A stretch of 18,603 bases of DNA from CAJXSD01 sp964633145 (GTDB lineage Bacteria; Pseudomonadota; Alphaproteobacteria; Rhodobacterales; Rhodobacteraceae): assembly GCA_964633145.1 (NCBI GenBank), contig CAZWFE010000043.1, forward strand, positions 1 to 18,603. Reading direction: 5' to 3'. Made by a program: the position numbers and the translations under genes. Within the stretch, counting starts at the first letter, position 1; each line of letters starts with the position of its first letter. This document shows positions 1 through 7,796 of the stretch, in pieces. Below the pieces are notes generated by a model. It ran no database searches, was not told the DNA's origin, and saw only the letters and a program-made list of their open reading frames with translations.

Positions 1-141
1 GCAAGCCGCAATGGATCTGGCGCAAGTGTTTACTGCGCGACAGATGCAAATGGACAGCAAACTTGTCGGAATGAAACCTCAGATGGCCTTTCGAGTGTGA
101 GCGATTCTGACCTCGATGATGTTTTGCGGAGCTTCAACTAA
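1..141 (+). CDS. 3' end of an unidentified protein (partial)
   Basis: Frame 1 is open from the window edge to a TAA at 139-141, giving the last 46 residues of a longer protein. The visible part is polar and rich in Gly, Ser, Asn and Asp, with two cysteines (residues 12 and 22 of the fragment) and an acidic end containing DSDLDD. The stop overlaps the next start in the string TAATG, a typical sign of translational coupling, so this gene is probably the upstream member of the same operon as the lipoprotein. The composition suggests a secreted or periplasmic protein, but this is inference. I do not recognise a family. The open frame could in principle be chance, although the exact stop/start overlap argues against that. 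Confidence 0.5.
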   Translation, partial: ASRNGSGASVYCATDANGQQTCRNETSDGLSSVSDSDLDDVLRSFN

Positions 142-413
142 TGAAAAGAAAATTGTTGCTTCTTACCTTGTTTGTGGCCTCGTTATCTGCCTGCAATATG
201 AAAACCTATACAAGAGATGATGCTCCAATGTTGTTTGAAGCGCTTGATACCAGGCCAAACGGTTACAAAGGATCAATTGGGACTGACGCACTGTTCGAGA
301 TTACAGGAACAAAAGCTAGCCCAACCCTGTTGTGTCGTAGTGTAAAGGTTGCTTCAAATGAGGGTAACTCCAACCGCCAATATTGTAAAATTAAAGGCGG
401 TGAATGGCGCTAG
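141..413 (+). CDS. Small putative lipoprotein
   Basis: This encodes 90 residues. The N-terminus is a classic lipoprotein signal: MKRK, a hydrophobic stretch LLLLTLFVASL and the lipobox LSAC with Cys at residue 18, so the mature protein would be about 73 residues anchored to a membrane. The C-terminal part has two further cysteines, in LLCRS and QYCKIKGGEWR. The spacing and the Y-C-K/R...G-x-W-R ending resemble the C-terminus of 17 kDa surface-antigen-like lipoproteins; the likeness is short and I treat it as weak. The start overlaps the stop of the preceding gene, and the stop lies 3 nt before the HprK-like gene. Its role in the operon is unknown. Confidence 0.75.
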   Translation: MKRKLLLLTLFVASLSACNMKTYTRDDAPMLFEALDTRPNGYKGSIGTDALFEITGTKASPTLLCRSVKVASNEGNSNRQYCKIKGGEWR

Positions 414-416
414 GTC

Positions 417-1151
417 ATGGTCGATCACACACAAGAGACATGGGCGCTAAGTGGCGATGGGCATACAATCTATGCCCGTTGCCCCAAATATTTTGCAGCG
501 ATTTTGCACGTCGTTTTGAACGGATGGTCAATTTCGAAAGCTGACGCAAATTATAACGCCCAGTTGGCTGTTGCTTTCACAAATGGAGGCTATTCAATTG
601 ACTCTGTCGTGCTGTCACAACCAGAACAATACGATGAAGTCATAGACGGATTGAATGAATTCTTGGTGAATTTGGCCTATATTGTGCTCAGGAAATATCG
701 CAATGCTAGACTGATTCATTGTGCGGCCTACGAAAACAAAGGCGAAGCGCACCTTATCGTTGCCCAGAAAAATCAGGGAAAATCCACTTTAATTTATCAA
801 AAGGCATGTAGCGGCGATCAAGTGCTAGCCGACGATTTGCTGATTTGGTTGCCCAAGACTGCCGAGTTTGTTTGTCTGGGTCTGCCCCTAAGATTGAGAA
901 GACCAGTTTTGGGATTAGACGGAAAGGCTGCTGATCCAGACAGTTTTTTCGCAGGCAATGGAATTGCGTATTCAAAATCTGGTGTTTTCTCTATCGCACC
1001 GTTCGGAAAGAGAGTTTTGCTAGACCATATTTGGCAAATCAAGCGTGATTATAGGCCTGACAAGATCCCAATTTACAAAGCAGCACAAACGCTAAACGAT
1101 TTTCTAATTGGTCCAGAATTTTCAGAAAAAAGAAAAGACAAGGTGAATTGA
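417..1151 (+). CDS. HprK-related P-loop kinase-like protein
   Basis: This encodes 244 residues. The core from about residue 98 resembles HPr-kinase-related proteins: IHCAA (100-104, matching the usual LHAxA strand), then a P-loop at 116-124 reading AQKNQGKST, an acidic ADD at 138-140 that fits a Walker B or catalytic position, and GLPLRLRRP (155-163), which resembles the PIRLR-type segment of this group. The first Walker A glycine is replaced by Ala116, while Gly121-Lys122-Ser123 remain. There is no signal peptide, so a cytoplasmic location is expected. Classical HPr kinase/phosphorylase phosphorylates a serine of HPr; HprK-related proteins outside the PTS often sit with peptide-modification or unknown genes and their substrates are mostly undefined. 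The gene sits between a lipoprotein and a PepSY-type membrane protein. Family assignment is moderately sure; activity is not. Confidence 0.65.
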   Translation: MVDHTQETWALSGDGHTIYARCPKYFAAILHVVLNGWSISKADANYNAQLAVAFTNGGYSIDSVVLSQPEQYDEVIDGLNEFLVNLAYIVLRKYRNARLIHCAAYENKGEAHLIVAQKNQGKSTLIYQKACSGDQVLADDLLIWLPKTAEFVCLGLPLRLRRPVLGLDGKAADPDSFFAGNGIAYSKSGVFSIAPFGKRVLLDHIWQIKRDYRPDKIPIYKAAQTLNDFLIGPEFSEKRKDKVN

Positions 1152-1153
1152 TC

Positions 1154-1735
1154 ATGGCATATTTCTTAAAATATACGAGGATGCTGCATTCGTGGTTTGG
1201 GGTAATCGCGCTTCCTTGGGTGATATTTTTCGGCTTGACTGGGTTCTATCTAAATCATCCTGGAATAGTTGATAAAATTTTGCCCTTGCAAAGTTACCAA
1301 GAAAATACCTCTGATTACGTCAAGCTAAACAAGCCTTTGTCGGCAGAGGACGCCGCAGAAATCGCTCGTCGATATTGGGTTGATCGTAAAATGAAATCGG
1401 TTTCACGTACGACCTATCATGGTTACGATGTGATCGCCTTTGAACGTGAGGCCGGTTCTATCATTGTTGTACCTGATACCGGCCATTATTATGTGAAATC
1501 ACGTTTGCAGAATAAAATGTTTGCCCCAGACGGTACGCTTGAAAATAGAAAAATATACTGGGGCTATGTGTTCGGCGTGTTTCACCGCACAGGTTGGCTG
1601 GGCTGGAGTATCGGCACGGTTTTGGCGGACATTACGGCAATAGCGCTAATTATATTTGGCTTTAGTGGATTGGTTTTGTGGTACTTGCCAAAGCATAAGC
1701 GCTTTAAGCGTAGACTTGGAAGCATGTTGCCCTGA
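1154..1735 (+). CDS. PepSY-associated TM-type membrane protein
   Basis: This encodes 193 residues from ATG 1154. That start has AGGTGA at 1141-1146 at good spacing; an in-frame TTG at 1148 is possible but less likely. An N-terminal segment LHSWFGVIALPWVIFFGLTGFY (residues 11-32) is a TM helix of the type seen in PepSY_TM proteins, followed by an extracytoplasmic domain (about 35-135) that fits the PepSY fold, and a second TM helix (about 155-177) ending in a basic cytoplasmic tail (KHKRFKRR). Histidines near the membrane (H12, H35, H144 in FHRTGW) are typical of this family, whose members are linked to iron/siderophore reduction or protease inhibition. It is the last gene of the operon, with the kinase stop 2 nt upstream. 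The exact role is unknown. Confidence 0.72.
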   Translation: MAYFLKYTRMLHSWFGVIALPWVIFFGLTGFYLNHPGIVDKILPLQSYQENTSDYVKLNKPLSAEDAAEIARRYWVDRKMKSVSRTTYHGYDVIAFEREAGSIIVVPDTGHYYVKSRLQNKMFAPDGTLENRKIYWGYVFGVFHRTGWLGWSIGTVLADITAIALIIFGFSGLVLWYLPKHKRFKRRLGSMLP

Positions 1736-1931
1736 AAACGGTGCGTCCCCAGTTTGCAGTGGGCCGCTTGCCCAAGTGAGAAAACAAACCACTGATAGCA
1801 TTTATTTTCCAGACCATGGCTGATCTGTCCTAGGCTTTATCCCGCACGCGATCTTAGGCACTATGATTGTTCCGTGGTTGCGATCGAAAAAATTTGCGAT
1901 GAAAGACGCGATGGAATGAAACAGCCCGTAA

Positions 1932-1965
1932 GTCGTCAAACCCGAAATTCCCTGGGCTTTACGAC
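1932..1965. repeat. Imperfect inverted repeat in gene-free gap
   Basis: The gap 1736-2012 between the PepSY gene and the convergent GIY-YIG gene has no convincing gene. It contains an inverted repeat, GTCGTCAAACCC (1932-1943) and GGGCTTTACGAC (1954-1965), matching at 10 of 12 positions around a 10-nt loop. There is no T tract on either side, so it is not a clear intrinsic terminator. It could be a bidirectional transcription end for the two convergent genes or a chance structure. Confidence 0.3.
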
Positions 1966-2012
1966 GGATTAAACGGATGTGGGAGCCCCATAGTTTGGGC
2001 CTGCGGGGTGAT

Positions 2013-2474
2013 TTATTCTGAAATCCAACGCCGCTTTAGGTTTGTGGACCTGTTTGTGTTCCAGCGGGGACTGAATTCTTGGATTAAGATGTCTTCTTCG
2101 TGATCGGCTAGGTCGATATGGACCGCAGCCATGCGTCCCAGCAATGGGGTTTCTTGCCAAAACTGATCACAGGTCCGGCCATAAATCACAATGTCACGAC
2201 CTGCCTGCAGTTCGGTGCGAATATGGCCCGCCAGTTTGATGCCCGTCGCACTTCCATTTTGCCAACCTGCGCGATGTTCACGGTGACGTTTTTGCAGACC
2301 CTTGCCAGCCTGTCCGATATACAAAATATCCTGCCCAGACACCCACGCATAAACCTGTGCGTGATCTTGGCTGATGAATTTGGATACGGGAATGTCATAG
2401 GCAATGTTGTTATTTTGATCTAACACCAACCGCCCCGCAATTTCGAAATTATAGCTTACTAGTTTGTTTAACAT
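2013..2474 (-). CDS. GIY-YIG domain protein
   Basis: This encodes 153 residues. A GIY-YIG nuclease-like core begins at residue 41 with VYAWVSGQDILYIG, where VYAW takes the place of GIY and YIG is at 52-54. Then come the conserved AGKGLQKR segment with Arg63, and HEEDILIQEFSPRWN (125-139), where one of Glu126/Glu127 should be the metal-binding glutamate and Asn139 is the usual terminal asparagine. An N-terminal extension of 40 residues (YNFEIAGRL...) precedes it. The family cuts DNA; small stand-alone members have mostly unknown roles in repair, restriction or mobile elements. It is monocistronic, leftward and flanked by gaps, near the accessory-looking operon. The ATG at 2474 lacks a strong ribosome-binding site. 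Domain call is good; function is unknown. Confidence 0.72.
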   Translation of the reverse strand: MLNKLVSYNFEIAGRLVLDQNNNIAYDIPVSKFISQDHAQVYAWVSGQDILYIGQAGKGLQKRHREHRAGWQNGSATGIKLAGHIRTELQAGRDIVIYGRTCDQFWQETPLLGRMAAVHIDLADHEEDILIQEFSPRWNTNRSTNLKRRWISE

Positions 2475-2528
2475 TGCAACCGCATCACACTAAGGGCTAG
2501 CGATACTGGGGTACAATGGCGGTTTGTG

Positions 2529-2614
2529 CCCCATCTTGCCAAGTGGGGATATGGACAAACATTGCATCATCACCAACCAAATCAGGCAAACCATGGTGTG
2601 TATACCTGTTGGTT
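2529..2614 (-). terminator. Hairpins downstream of malK (possible transcription end)
   Basis: Between malK (stop at 2635) and the next leftward gene there are two stem-loops. The one nearest malK pairs AACCAA plus CAGG (2575-2586, with an AT bulge) with CCTGTTGGTT (2605-2614). The other pairs CCCCA and CTT (2529-2537, one bulged T) with AAG and TGGGG (2541-2548). Neither has a U tract in the leftward direction, so intrinsic termination is only a guess. The rest of 2475-2634 shows nothing I recognise. Confidence 0.25.
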
Positions 2615-2634
2615 GTTTAGGCTGCACGCCGATG

Positions 2635-3714
2635 CTATAGGCGCGTGCCCGTGTCCGTGTCAAAGAAATGCAGTGCATCGGCTGGTATGGTCAGCCCTGC
2701 CACACCACCTACGGGAATGCGGAACCGTCCAGGGGTGCGCGCGGTCACGGATGCGGTACCCAATTTGAAACTGACATAACTATCGGCGCCGGTCATTTCG
2801 ATCATGTCAACCGTGACAGGGATGGTTGTGTCATCATGGGGGCCCAGTACCATTACCTCGGGTCGGATGCCTGCGATGACTGTTTCGGCACTAGGGCAGT
2901 CGATACCCTTGATATCTAGGCGTTGATCATCGTTGAAATGCAGCATTGATCCAGCGCGACGACAGGGTGTCAGGTTCATCGACGGTGACCCCATGAATTC
3001 CGCAACAAATGTGTTGGCGGGGCGATCATAGATATCCTCGGGCGTGCCGACCTGTTGAATATAGCCATCCTTTAAAACGATGATTTTCGTGGCCAGTGTC
3101 ATTGCCTCAATCTGATCATGGGTCACATAGACGATGGATGCGCCTGTTGCGCTGTGCAGGCGTTTGATTTCGGTGCGCATTTCCAACCGCAATTTTGCGT
3201 CCAAATTGGACAGAGGTTCATCAAACAAAAACAGCGCAGGATTACGAACCAACGCCCGCCCCATGGCCACGCGCTGACGCTGCCCGCCCGACAGTTGGCT
3301 GGGTTTGCGATCCAACAGGGCCTCAATCTGTAACAGCTTGGCGGCCTCTTGGACTTTGCGATCTATGTCTTGTTTTGGTTCACGGCGCACTTTCATGCCA
3401 AAGGCCATATTTTCCCAAACGCTCATGGTGGGGTATAGGGCATAGGATTGAAACACCATGGCGATATCACGATCCTTGGGCGGCAAATCTGCCACATCGC
3501 GGCCGCCAATTTTCAATGCGCCATCGGTGATGGTTTCCAACCCGGCAATACAGTTTAGCAATGTGGATTTGCCGCACCCCGATGGGCCAACCAGAACCAA
3601 AAATTCGCCCGCGTCGGCATGGGCGGTGATGTCATGCAGGACCTGCACATTGCCATAATCTTTGCGCAGATTCTCTAACGAAAGGCTTTGACCAGAAATA
3701 AAGGTATCTTTCAT
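2635..3714 (-). CDS. malK: Maltose/alpha-glucoside ABC transporter ATPase MalK
   Basis: This encodes 359 residues from ATG 3714, chosen because GGAG lies 6 nt upstream; a longer in-frame reading to 3765 would run into the repressor gene. All ABC motifs are intact: Walker A GPSGCGKST (43-51), Q-loop Gln89, signature LSGGQ (141-145), Walker B LFLFDE (161-166) and H-loop His199. The C-terminal 120 residues form the MalK/UgpC-type OB regulatory domain (GIRPE near 290). It should energise import through MalF/MalG on the cytoplasmic face. It lies 13 nt downstream of the LacI-family gene, so repressor and ATPase are one leftward operon, divergent from the rest of the transporter. A second very similar ATPase sits at 15828-16925, and ATPases of this class are often interchangeable. 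Confidence 0.9.
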   Translation of the reverse strand: MKDTFISGQSLSLENLRKDYGNVQVLHDITAHADAGEFLVLVGPSGCGKSTLLNCIAGLETITDGALKIGGRDVADLPPKDRDIAMVFQSYALYPTMSVWENMAFGMKVRREPKQDIDRKVQEAAKLLQIEALLDRKPSQLSGGQRQRVAMGRALVRNPALFLFDEPLSNLDAKLRLEMRTEIKRLHSATGASIVYVTHDQIEAMTLATKIIVLKDGYIQQVGTPEDIYDRPANTFVAEFMGSPSMNLTPCRRAGSMLHFNDDQRLDIKGIDCPSAETVIAGIRPEVMVLGPHDDTTIPVTVDMIEMTGADSYVSFKLGTASVTARTPGRFRIPVGGVAGLTIPADALHFFDTDTGTRL

Positions 3715-3727
3715 TTCAATCTCCAAC

Positions 3728-4753
3728 TTAAATCTTGGGGGCGGGACCGGTTGACCCACGTACAATCAATTCCGCAGATGACGTTATTTGCAATTCAGCC
3801 GCAGGCACACCTGCCAACAGTTGTCCCATTATATCGGCCAGTGGTTTGCAGGCATCCCGCATGGGGGATCGTGTCACTGTCAGCGGTGGGATGAATTCAA
3901 TGGCCCGCGCGGTCACAATGGCATCATCATGTGCAACAATCGACACATCATCGGGACAGGACAGGCCATGATGTTTCAAACAGTCGCGAACGCCCTGCGC
4001 GGTTAAAGTTGAGGCGCACAGAAATGCGGTTGGTTGCAGGCGTTCCAGAATGTCGGCCGCGCCTTGATAGCCGAATTGTTCGCTTTGCGGCCCAAATAAA
4101 ATCCAGGTGTCGGGTTCATCGATGCCCGCCGCTTGACAGGCGGATATAAAACCGCGCCGACGATCGCGTGCGAATGCACGATCCTGCGGGCCGTTGATAA
4201 AGGCGATGCGCCGATGGCCCAGATCGGTCAATAATTTGGTTGCATCCCGTGCCGCTGCCACGTTGTCGATATCGTAATAGGCGTAATCAACGGGGCCTGT
4301 GTCTGCTTTGCCATGCACAACAAAGGGCATGCCGATGCTTTGCAGGTAACTGATGCGCGTATCCCCGCGTGCTGGCCCTTGGATGATAAACCCGTCAACC
4401 GCGCTTTTTTCGACCAACCGTTTATAGGGGGCGACTGGATCATCCTGAATATCGACCTGAAATATCAGGTCACGATCCTGTGCGGCCAGATGTTGGGACA
4501 GCCCGCCCGTCACCTCGAAAAAGGATTGGTCCGCCACGCGATTTTTGTCAGCCAGCAACACCACACCAATCATGCCTGATTTTCCCGACACCAGCCGCTG
4601 TGCGGTTTTGTTGGGGCGGTAATTCAGGCGCTTGGCGGCCTCGGCGACTTTGGTCTTGGTTTTTGCGTTCACCTCAGGAAATCCGTTCAGCGCACGACTG
4701 ACCGTTGCCGGCGATAGGCCCAGTTCTGATGCGATATCCTTAAGTGTTGCCAC
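3728..4753 (-). CDS. LacI-family transcriptional regulator of the maltose locus
   Basis: This encodes 341 residues. The N-terminal helix-turn-helix is textbook LacI: TLKDIASELGLSPATVSRALNG (3-24) and a hinge region NYRPNKTAQRLVSGKSG with the expected YRPN. The rest is a periplasmic-binding-protein-like effector domain (MIGVVLL..., VDGFIIQGP, LGHRRIAFINGP, VSIVAHDD). The start is GTG at 4753, with AGGA about 8 nt upstream. Sitting between malK and the divergent alpha-glucosidase/malEFG genes, it very likely represses both directions through the two CG-centred palindromes in the 151-bp divergent region and is relieved by maltose or an alpha-glucoside. It resembles AglR-type regulators of alpha-glucoside loci in alphaproteobacteria. 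The effector is inferred from context. Confidence 0.9.
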   Translation of the reverse strand: MATLKDIASELGLSPATVSRALNGFPEVNAKTKTKVAEAAKRLNYRPNKTAQRLVSGKSGMIGVVLLADKNRVADQSFFEVTGGLSQHLAAQDRDLIFQVDIQDDPVAPYKRLVEKSAVDGFIIQGPARGDTRISYLQSIGMPFVVHGKADTGPVDYAYYDIDNVAAARDATKLLTDLGHRRIAFINGPQDRAFARDRRRGFISACQAAGIDEPDTWILFGPQSEQFGYQGAADILERLQPTAFLCASTLTAQGVRDCLKHHGLSCPDDVSIVAHDDAIVTARAIEFIPPLTVTRSPMRDACKPLADIMGQLLAGVPAAELQITSSAELIVRGSTGPAPKI

Positions 4754-4768
4754 GTTCCGTCCTGTTGT

Positions 4769-4777
4769 AAACGATTT
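4769..4777. promoter_or_regulatory. Putative LacI-family operator proximal to the repressor gene
   Basis: AAACGATTT fits the AANCGNTT core of LacI/GalR-family operators, with the CG at 4772-4773. It lies 15 nt upstream of the GTG of the repressor gene, a position suited to autorepression. Symmetry is weaker than in the second site, so confidence is moderate. Confidence 0.45.
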
Positions 4778-4834
4778 GAAAAGTTTATAATTCCTATCCT
4801 AAATAACCCATGTATATGAAAATTTCAACAATTT

Positions 4835-4844
4835 AAAACGTTTT
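4835..4844. promoter_or_regulatory. Putative LacI-family operator for the glucosidase/malEFG operon
   Basis: AAAACGTTTT is a perfect 10-bp palindrome with central CG, the classic LacI/GalR-family core. It lies 61 nt upstream of the TTG start of the alpha-glucosidase and 67 bp (centre to centre) from the second candidate site, a distance that could allow looping. A TTGAAA at 4843-4848 overlaps its right edge and may be a -35 element, which would place the operator over the promoter. The surrounding sequence is very AT-rich. Confidence 0.6.
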
Positions 4845-4904
4845 GAAAATTTCAAAAATGATGCTAGGTTTTGATCGAATCAAATTTTAGATAGGGGCGA
4901 TACA

Positions 4905-6536
4905 TTGGGTAATTGGTGGAAAGGTGCGGTTGTTTATCAGGTCTATCCGCGCAGTTTTCAGGACAGTTCTGGCAATGGCGTGGGTGATCTGAATGGGATC
5001 ACCGAACGGCTGCCTTATATTGCGGATCTGGGCGTTGATGCTGTTTGGCTTAGCCCGATTTTCACATCCCCGATGAAGGACATGGGATATGACGTGTCGG
5101 ATTATTGCGACATTGACCCTGTGTTCGGGACCTTGGCCGATTTTGACCGGCTGGTGCAGGCCGCGCATGGGTTGGGGTTAAAGGTCATCATCGATCAGGT
5201 TCTGTCGCATACGTCAGACAAACATCCTTGGTTTGTCACCAGTCGGGCGGATCGCAACAATGACAAATCGGATTGGTACGTTTGGGCCGATCCGAAACCT
5301 GATGGTATGCCGCCCACGAATTGGCCATCTGTATTTGGTGGACCAGCATGGGAATGGGAACCGCGCCGGCGTCAATATTATTTGCATAATTTCCTGATCG
5401 AACAGCCCGATTTGAACATGCACAACCCTGATGTTCAGGACGCCATTTTGCAGGTGATGAAATTCTGGTTGGATCGGGGTGTCGATGGGTTTCGGCTGGA
5501 TACGGTCAATTATTATTTCCACGATGCGCAGCTGCGCGATAACCCGCCAAACCCCACAATTACAGCCGATCAGTCACCTGCTGAAACCTATGGTTGGCAA
5601 AATCATATCTATTCCAAAAACCAACCGGAAAACATCGCATTCTTGGAACGCATGCGCGCGCTGACGGATCAGTATGACGGTCGCATGATGGTTGGCGAAG
5701 TGGGCGATGGCGGCGATATAGCCATTCGGTTGATGGGGGAATACACCCAAGGCGATGATCGTTTGCATATGTGCTATACCTTTGAAATGTTGGGCCCAAA
5801 TTTTTCCCCAAGCCATTTTCGCGATATCATTTCCAATTTCCAAGCGGGCGCCAAAGATGGTTGGCCATCGTGGAGTTTTTCCAACCACGATGTGCAGCGC
5901 CATGTGACGCGCTGGGCGGATCATTGTGCCGACCCTGAGGATTTGGCCAAACAGGCGATTACCTTGCTATGTGCATTCCAAGGGTCCATCGGGATTTATC
6001 AGGGCGAAGAATTGGGACTGTCGGAAACCGTGATGGAATATCACGAACTGACCGATCCCCCCGGTATCCGGTTCTGGCCCGAGGTCAAAGGCCGCGATGG
6101 ATGTCGCACGCCGATGGTTTGGGATTCATCGGAATTTGGCGGATTTAGTCAAGTCACACCTTGGCTGCCTGTGAAACCCGCCCAGCGGGATCGCAATGTG
6201 GCAACGCAGCTGGGCGTCGAAACATCTGTTTTGGAATATTATCGTCGCGTTCTGCACCACCGCCGCGCCACCGATATTTTGAAAACAGGGGCGACGCGGT
6301 TTTTGAACACACCAGATCCCGTTTTGGCGTTTGTGCGGGGTCAGGGGGCCGATGCGGTTTTGTGCGTGTTTAACCTGTCTGCGCAGCCACAATCGGTTCA
6401 AATGCAGGGCTTGGACCGCGTCACCGGCCCCAGTGTGGCGACCGAATTGCACGGACAGACAATCGAATTGGGGCCAAATGGCGCCATAATGATTACCCCC
6501 GCAACGCAGGGCGATGACATCGCTGTGGCGGGATGA
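4905..6536 (+). CDS. GH13 alpha-glucosidase (GH13_23-like)
   Basis: This encodes 543 residues. The start is TTG 4905: GGGG precedes it by 7-10 nt, there is no in-frame ATG before residue 57, and the family's usual beginning (WWKGAVVYQVYPRSF) starts at residue 4. The (beta/alpha)8 catalytic motifs are complete: ISHTSD-like QVLSHTSD (98-105), GFRLDTVN with nucleophile Asp199 and Arg197, acid/base Glu265 in MVGEVGD, and Asp329 in SNHDV. The pattern GFRLDTVNYYFHDAQLRDNPP closely recalls GH13_23 alpha-glucosidases such as the Halomonas enzyme. There is no signal peptide, so it should release glucose from imported maltose or related alpha-glucosides in the cytoplasm. It heads the operon with malE, F and G, starting 31 nt before malE. 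Confidence 0.93.
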   Translation: MGNWWKGAVVYQVYPRSFQDSSGNGVGDLNGITERLPYIADLGVDAVWLSPIFTSPMKDMGYDVSDYCDIDPVFGTLADFDRLVQAAHGLGLKVIIDQVLSHTSDKHPWFVTSRADRNNDKSDWYVWADPKPDGMPPTNWPSVFGGPAWEWEPRRRQYYLHNFLIEQPDLNMHNPDVQDAILQVMKFWLDRGVDGFRLDTVNYYFHDAQLRDNPPNPTITADQSPAETYGWQNHIYSKNQPENIAFLERMRALTDQYDGRMMVGEVGDGGDIAIRLMGEYTQGDDRLHMCYTFEMLGPNFSPSHFRDIISNFQAGAKDGWPSWSFSNHDVQRHVTRWADHCADPEDLAKQAITLLCAFQGSIGIYQGEELGLSETVMEYHELTDPPGIRFWPEVKGRDGCRTPMVWDSSEFGGFSQVTPWLPVKPAQRDRNVATQLGVETSVLEYYRRVLHHRRATDILKTGATRFLNTPDPVLAFVRGQGADAVLCVFNLSAQPQSVQMQGLDRVTGPSVATELHGQTIELGPNGAIMITPATQGDDIAVAG

Positions 6537-6566
6537 ATGACAGTTTTCAATGAGGAGGATTTGAAA

Positions 6567-7733
6567 ATGAAAACGATGAAGACAACTGTTGCAGCGGCAC
6601 TGTTTGCCTCTGTCGCGCTGCCCGCTTTCGCGATGGAAGAAGGCAAATTAGTAATCTGGACCGGTGGCAGCAAAGCAGAGGAACAGCTGCAAGCCGTGGC
6701 GGACAAATTTTCGGCAGACCTAGGCATTGATGTTGTCGTTGAGGTGGCCGATCCTTTGACCGACAAATTCCAACAGGCTGCAGCCACAGGCGATGGCCCC
6801 GATATCGTGTTGTGGGCGCATGATCGTTTCGGCGAATGGGCCGCAGGTGGATTGATTTCACCCGTAAACCCCAGCGCAGAATTCCAAGCTGGCATTTTGG
6901 AAAACGGATGGGATGCCGTTTCATTCAATGGCAAAATCTGGGGATACCCCGTGTCGGTCGAAGCAATCGGCCTGGTCTATAACACTGATCTGATCACAAC
7001 ACCGCCCGCATCGTTCGAAGAGATTGCATCGCTGGATCTGCCAGACGGGGTCAAACCGATCCTATGGGATTACAACAACACCTATTTCACCATGCCAATG
7101 TTGATGGCAAACGGTGGCTATGCGTTCCAGAAAAAGGATGGCGCCTATGACGGGTCCGAAACGGGCGTAAACAACGCAGGCGCAATCCAAGGTGGCCAAG
7201 TGCTAAAGGCATTGTTTGACGATGGCGTATTACCGCAGGGTGTGGATTACGGCGTTATGGACGGCGCGATGGCCAATGGCGAAGTTGCAATGGTCATCAA
7301 CGGACCATGGTCATGGGGCGGGTACGAAAACGCCGGACAAAATATCGCTGTGGCCCCAATCCCAACAGTTGGCGGCGCGCCTTCACCGGCGTTTTTGGGG
7401 GTCCAAGCCTTGGCCATCAACGCAGCATCACCAAACGCAGATTTGGCTGTTGAGCTGATTGAAAACTATATCCTAACAGATGACGGTTTGGCGACTTGGA
7501 ACACAACCAATGCCTTGGGTGCCTTGACGGATAAAACCGCAGGTGCCGCACAAACCGACCCCAAGGTCAAAGCGACGATCGCGAATGCGTCGATTGGTAT
7601 TCCAATGCCATCCAATCCTGAAATGGGGGCATTCTGGGGTGCGATGGGACCGGCTTTGGCCAATATCACATCTGGTGCTGCCACGGTTGAGGATGCACTA
7701 AACGATGCGGCAACCCGCATCTTGGGTGAATAA
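6567..7733 (+). CDS. malE: Maltose/maltodextrin-binding protein MalE
   Basis: This encodes 388 residues from ATG 6567, which has GAGGAGG at 6552-6558; an upstream in-frame ATG at 6537 would add ten non-signal residues and lacks such a site. A Sec signal peptide ends at AFA (residue 22), giving a mature start MEEGKLVIW, the same as E. coli MalE's EEGKLVIW. Other near-identical blocks are ATGDGPDIVLWAHDRFG, NGPWSWGGYENA (compare NGPWAWSNID), AINAASPN, and the ending DAATRI. These are sugar-contact regions of MalE, so I am confident of orthology. It binds maltose or maltodextrins in the periplasm and delivers them to MalFGK. It is followed by a strong GC hairpin before malF, which likely keeps its mRNA more abundant. 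Confidence 0.95.
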   Translation: MKTMKTTVAAALFASVALPAFAMEEGKLVIWTGGSKAEEQLQAVADKFSADLGIDVVVEVADPLTDKFQQAAATGDGPDIVLWAHDRFGEWAAGGLISPVNPSAEFQAGILENGWDAVSFNGKIWGYPVSVEAIGLVYNTDLITTPPASFEEIASLDLPDGVKPILWDYNNTYFTMPMLMANGGYAFQKKDGAYDGSETGVNNAGAIQGGQVLKALFDDGVLPQGVDYGVMDGAMANGEVAMVINGPWSWGGYENAGQNIAVAPIPTVGGAPSPAFLGVQALAINAASPNADLAVELIENYILTDDGLATWNTTNALGALTDKTAGAAQTDPKVKATIANASIGIPMPSNPEMGAFWGAMGPALANITSGAATVEDALNDAATRILGE

Positions 7734-7742
7734 TATTCGCGC

Positions 7743-7767
7743 GAATGGGGCGGTTTCCGCCCCATTC
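7743..7767 (+). terminator. malE: Intercistronic GC hairpin between malE and malF
   Basis: GAATGGGGCGG (7743-7753) and CCGCCCCATTC (7757-7767) form a perfect 11-bp stem with a TTT loop, starting 10 nt after the malE stop. The following sequence (ATTTATTTGG) is T-rich but has no long run. This fits a partial terminator or 3'-end stabiliser that gives more malE than malFG message, as is common after binding-protein genes. Confidence 0.7.
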
Positions 7768-7796
7768 ATTTATTTGGCATTTTCAATAGGTGACAC

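Noticed and set aside
1736..2012. Possible transposase remnant or small RNA in the gap
   Set aside because: Short open stretches in several frames gave no recognisable motif, and there is no terminal inverted repeat, target duplication or terminator; only one imperfect hairpin is visible.
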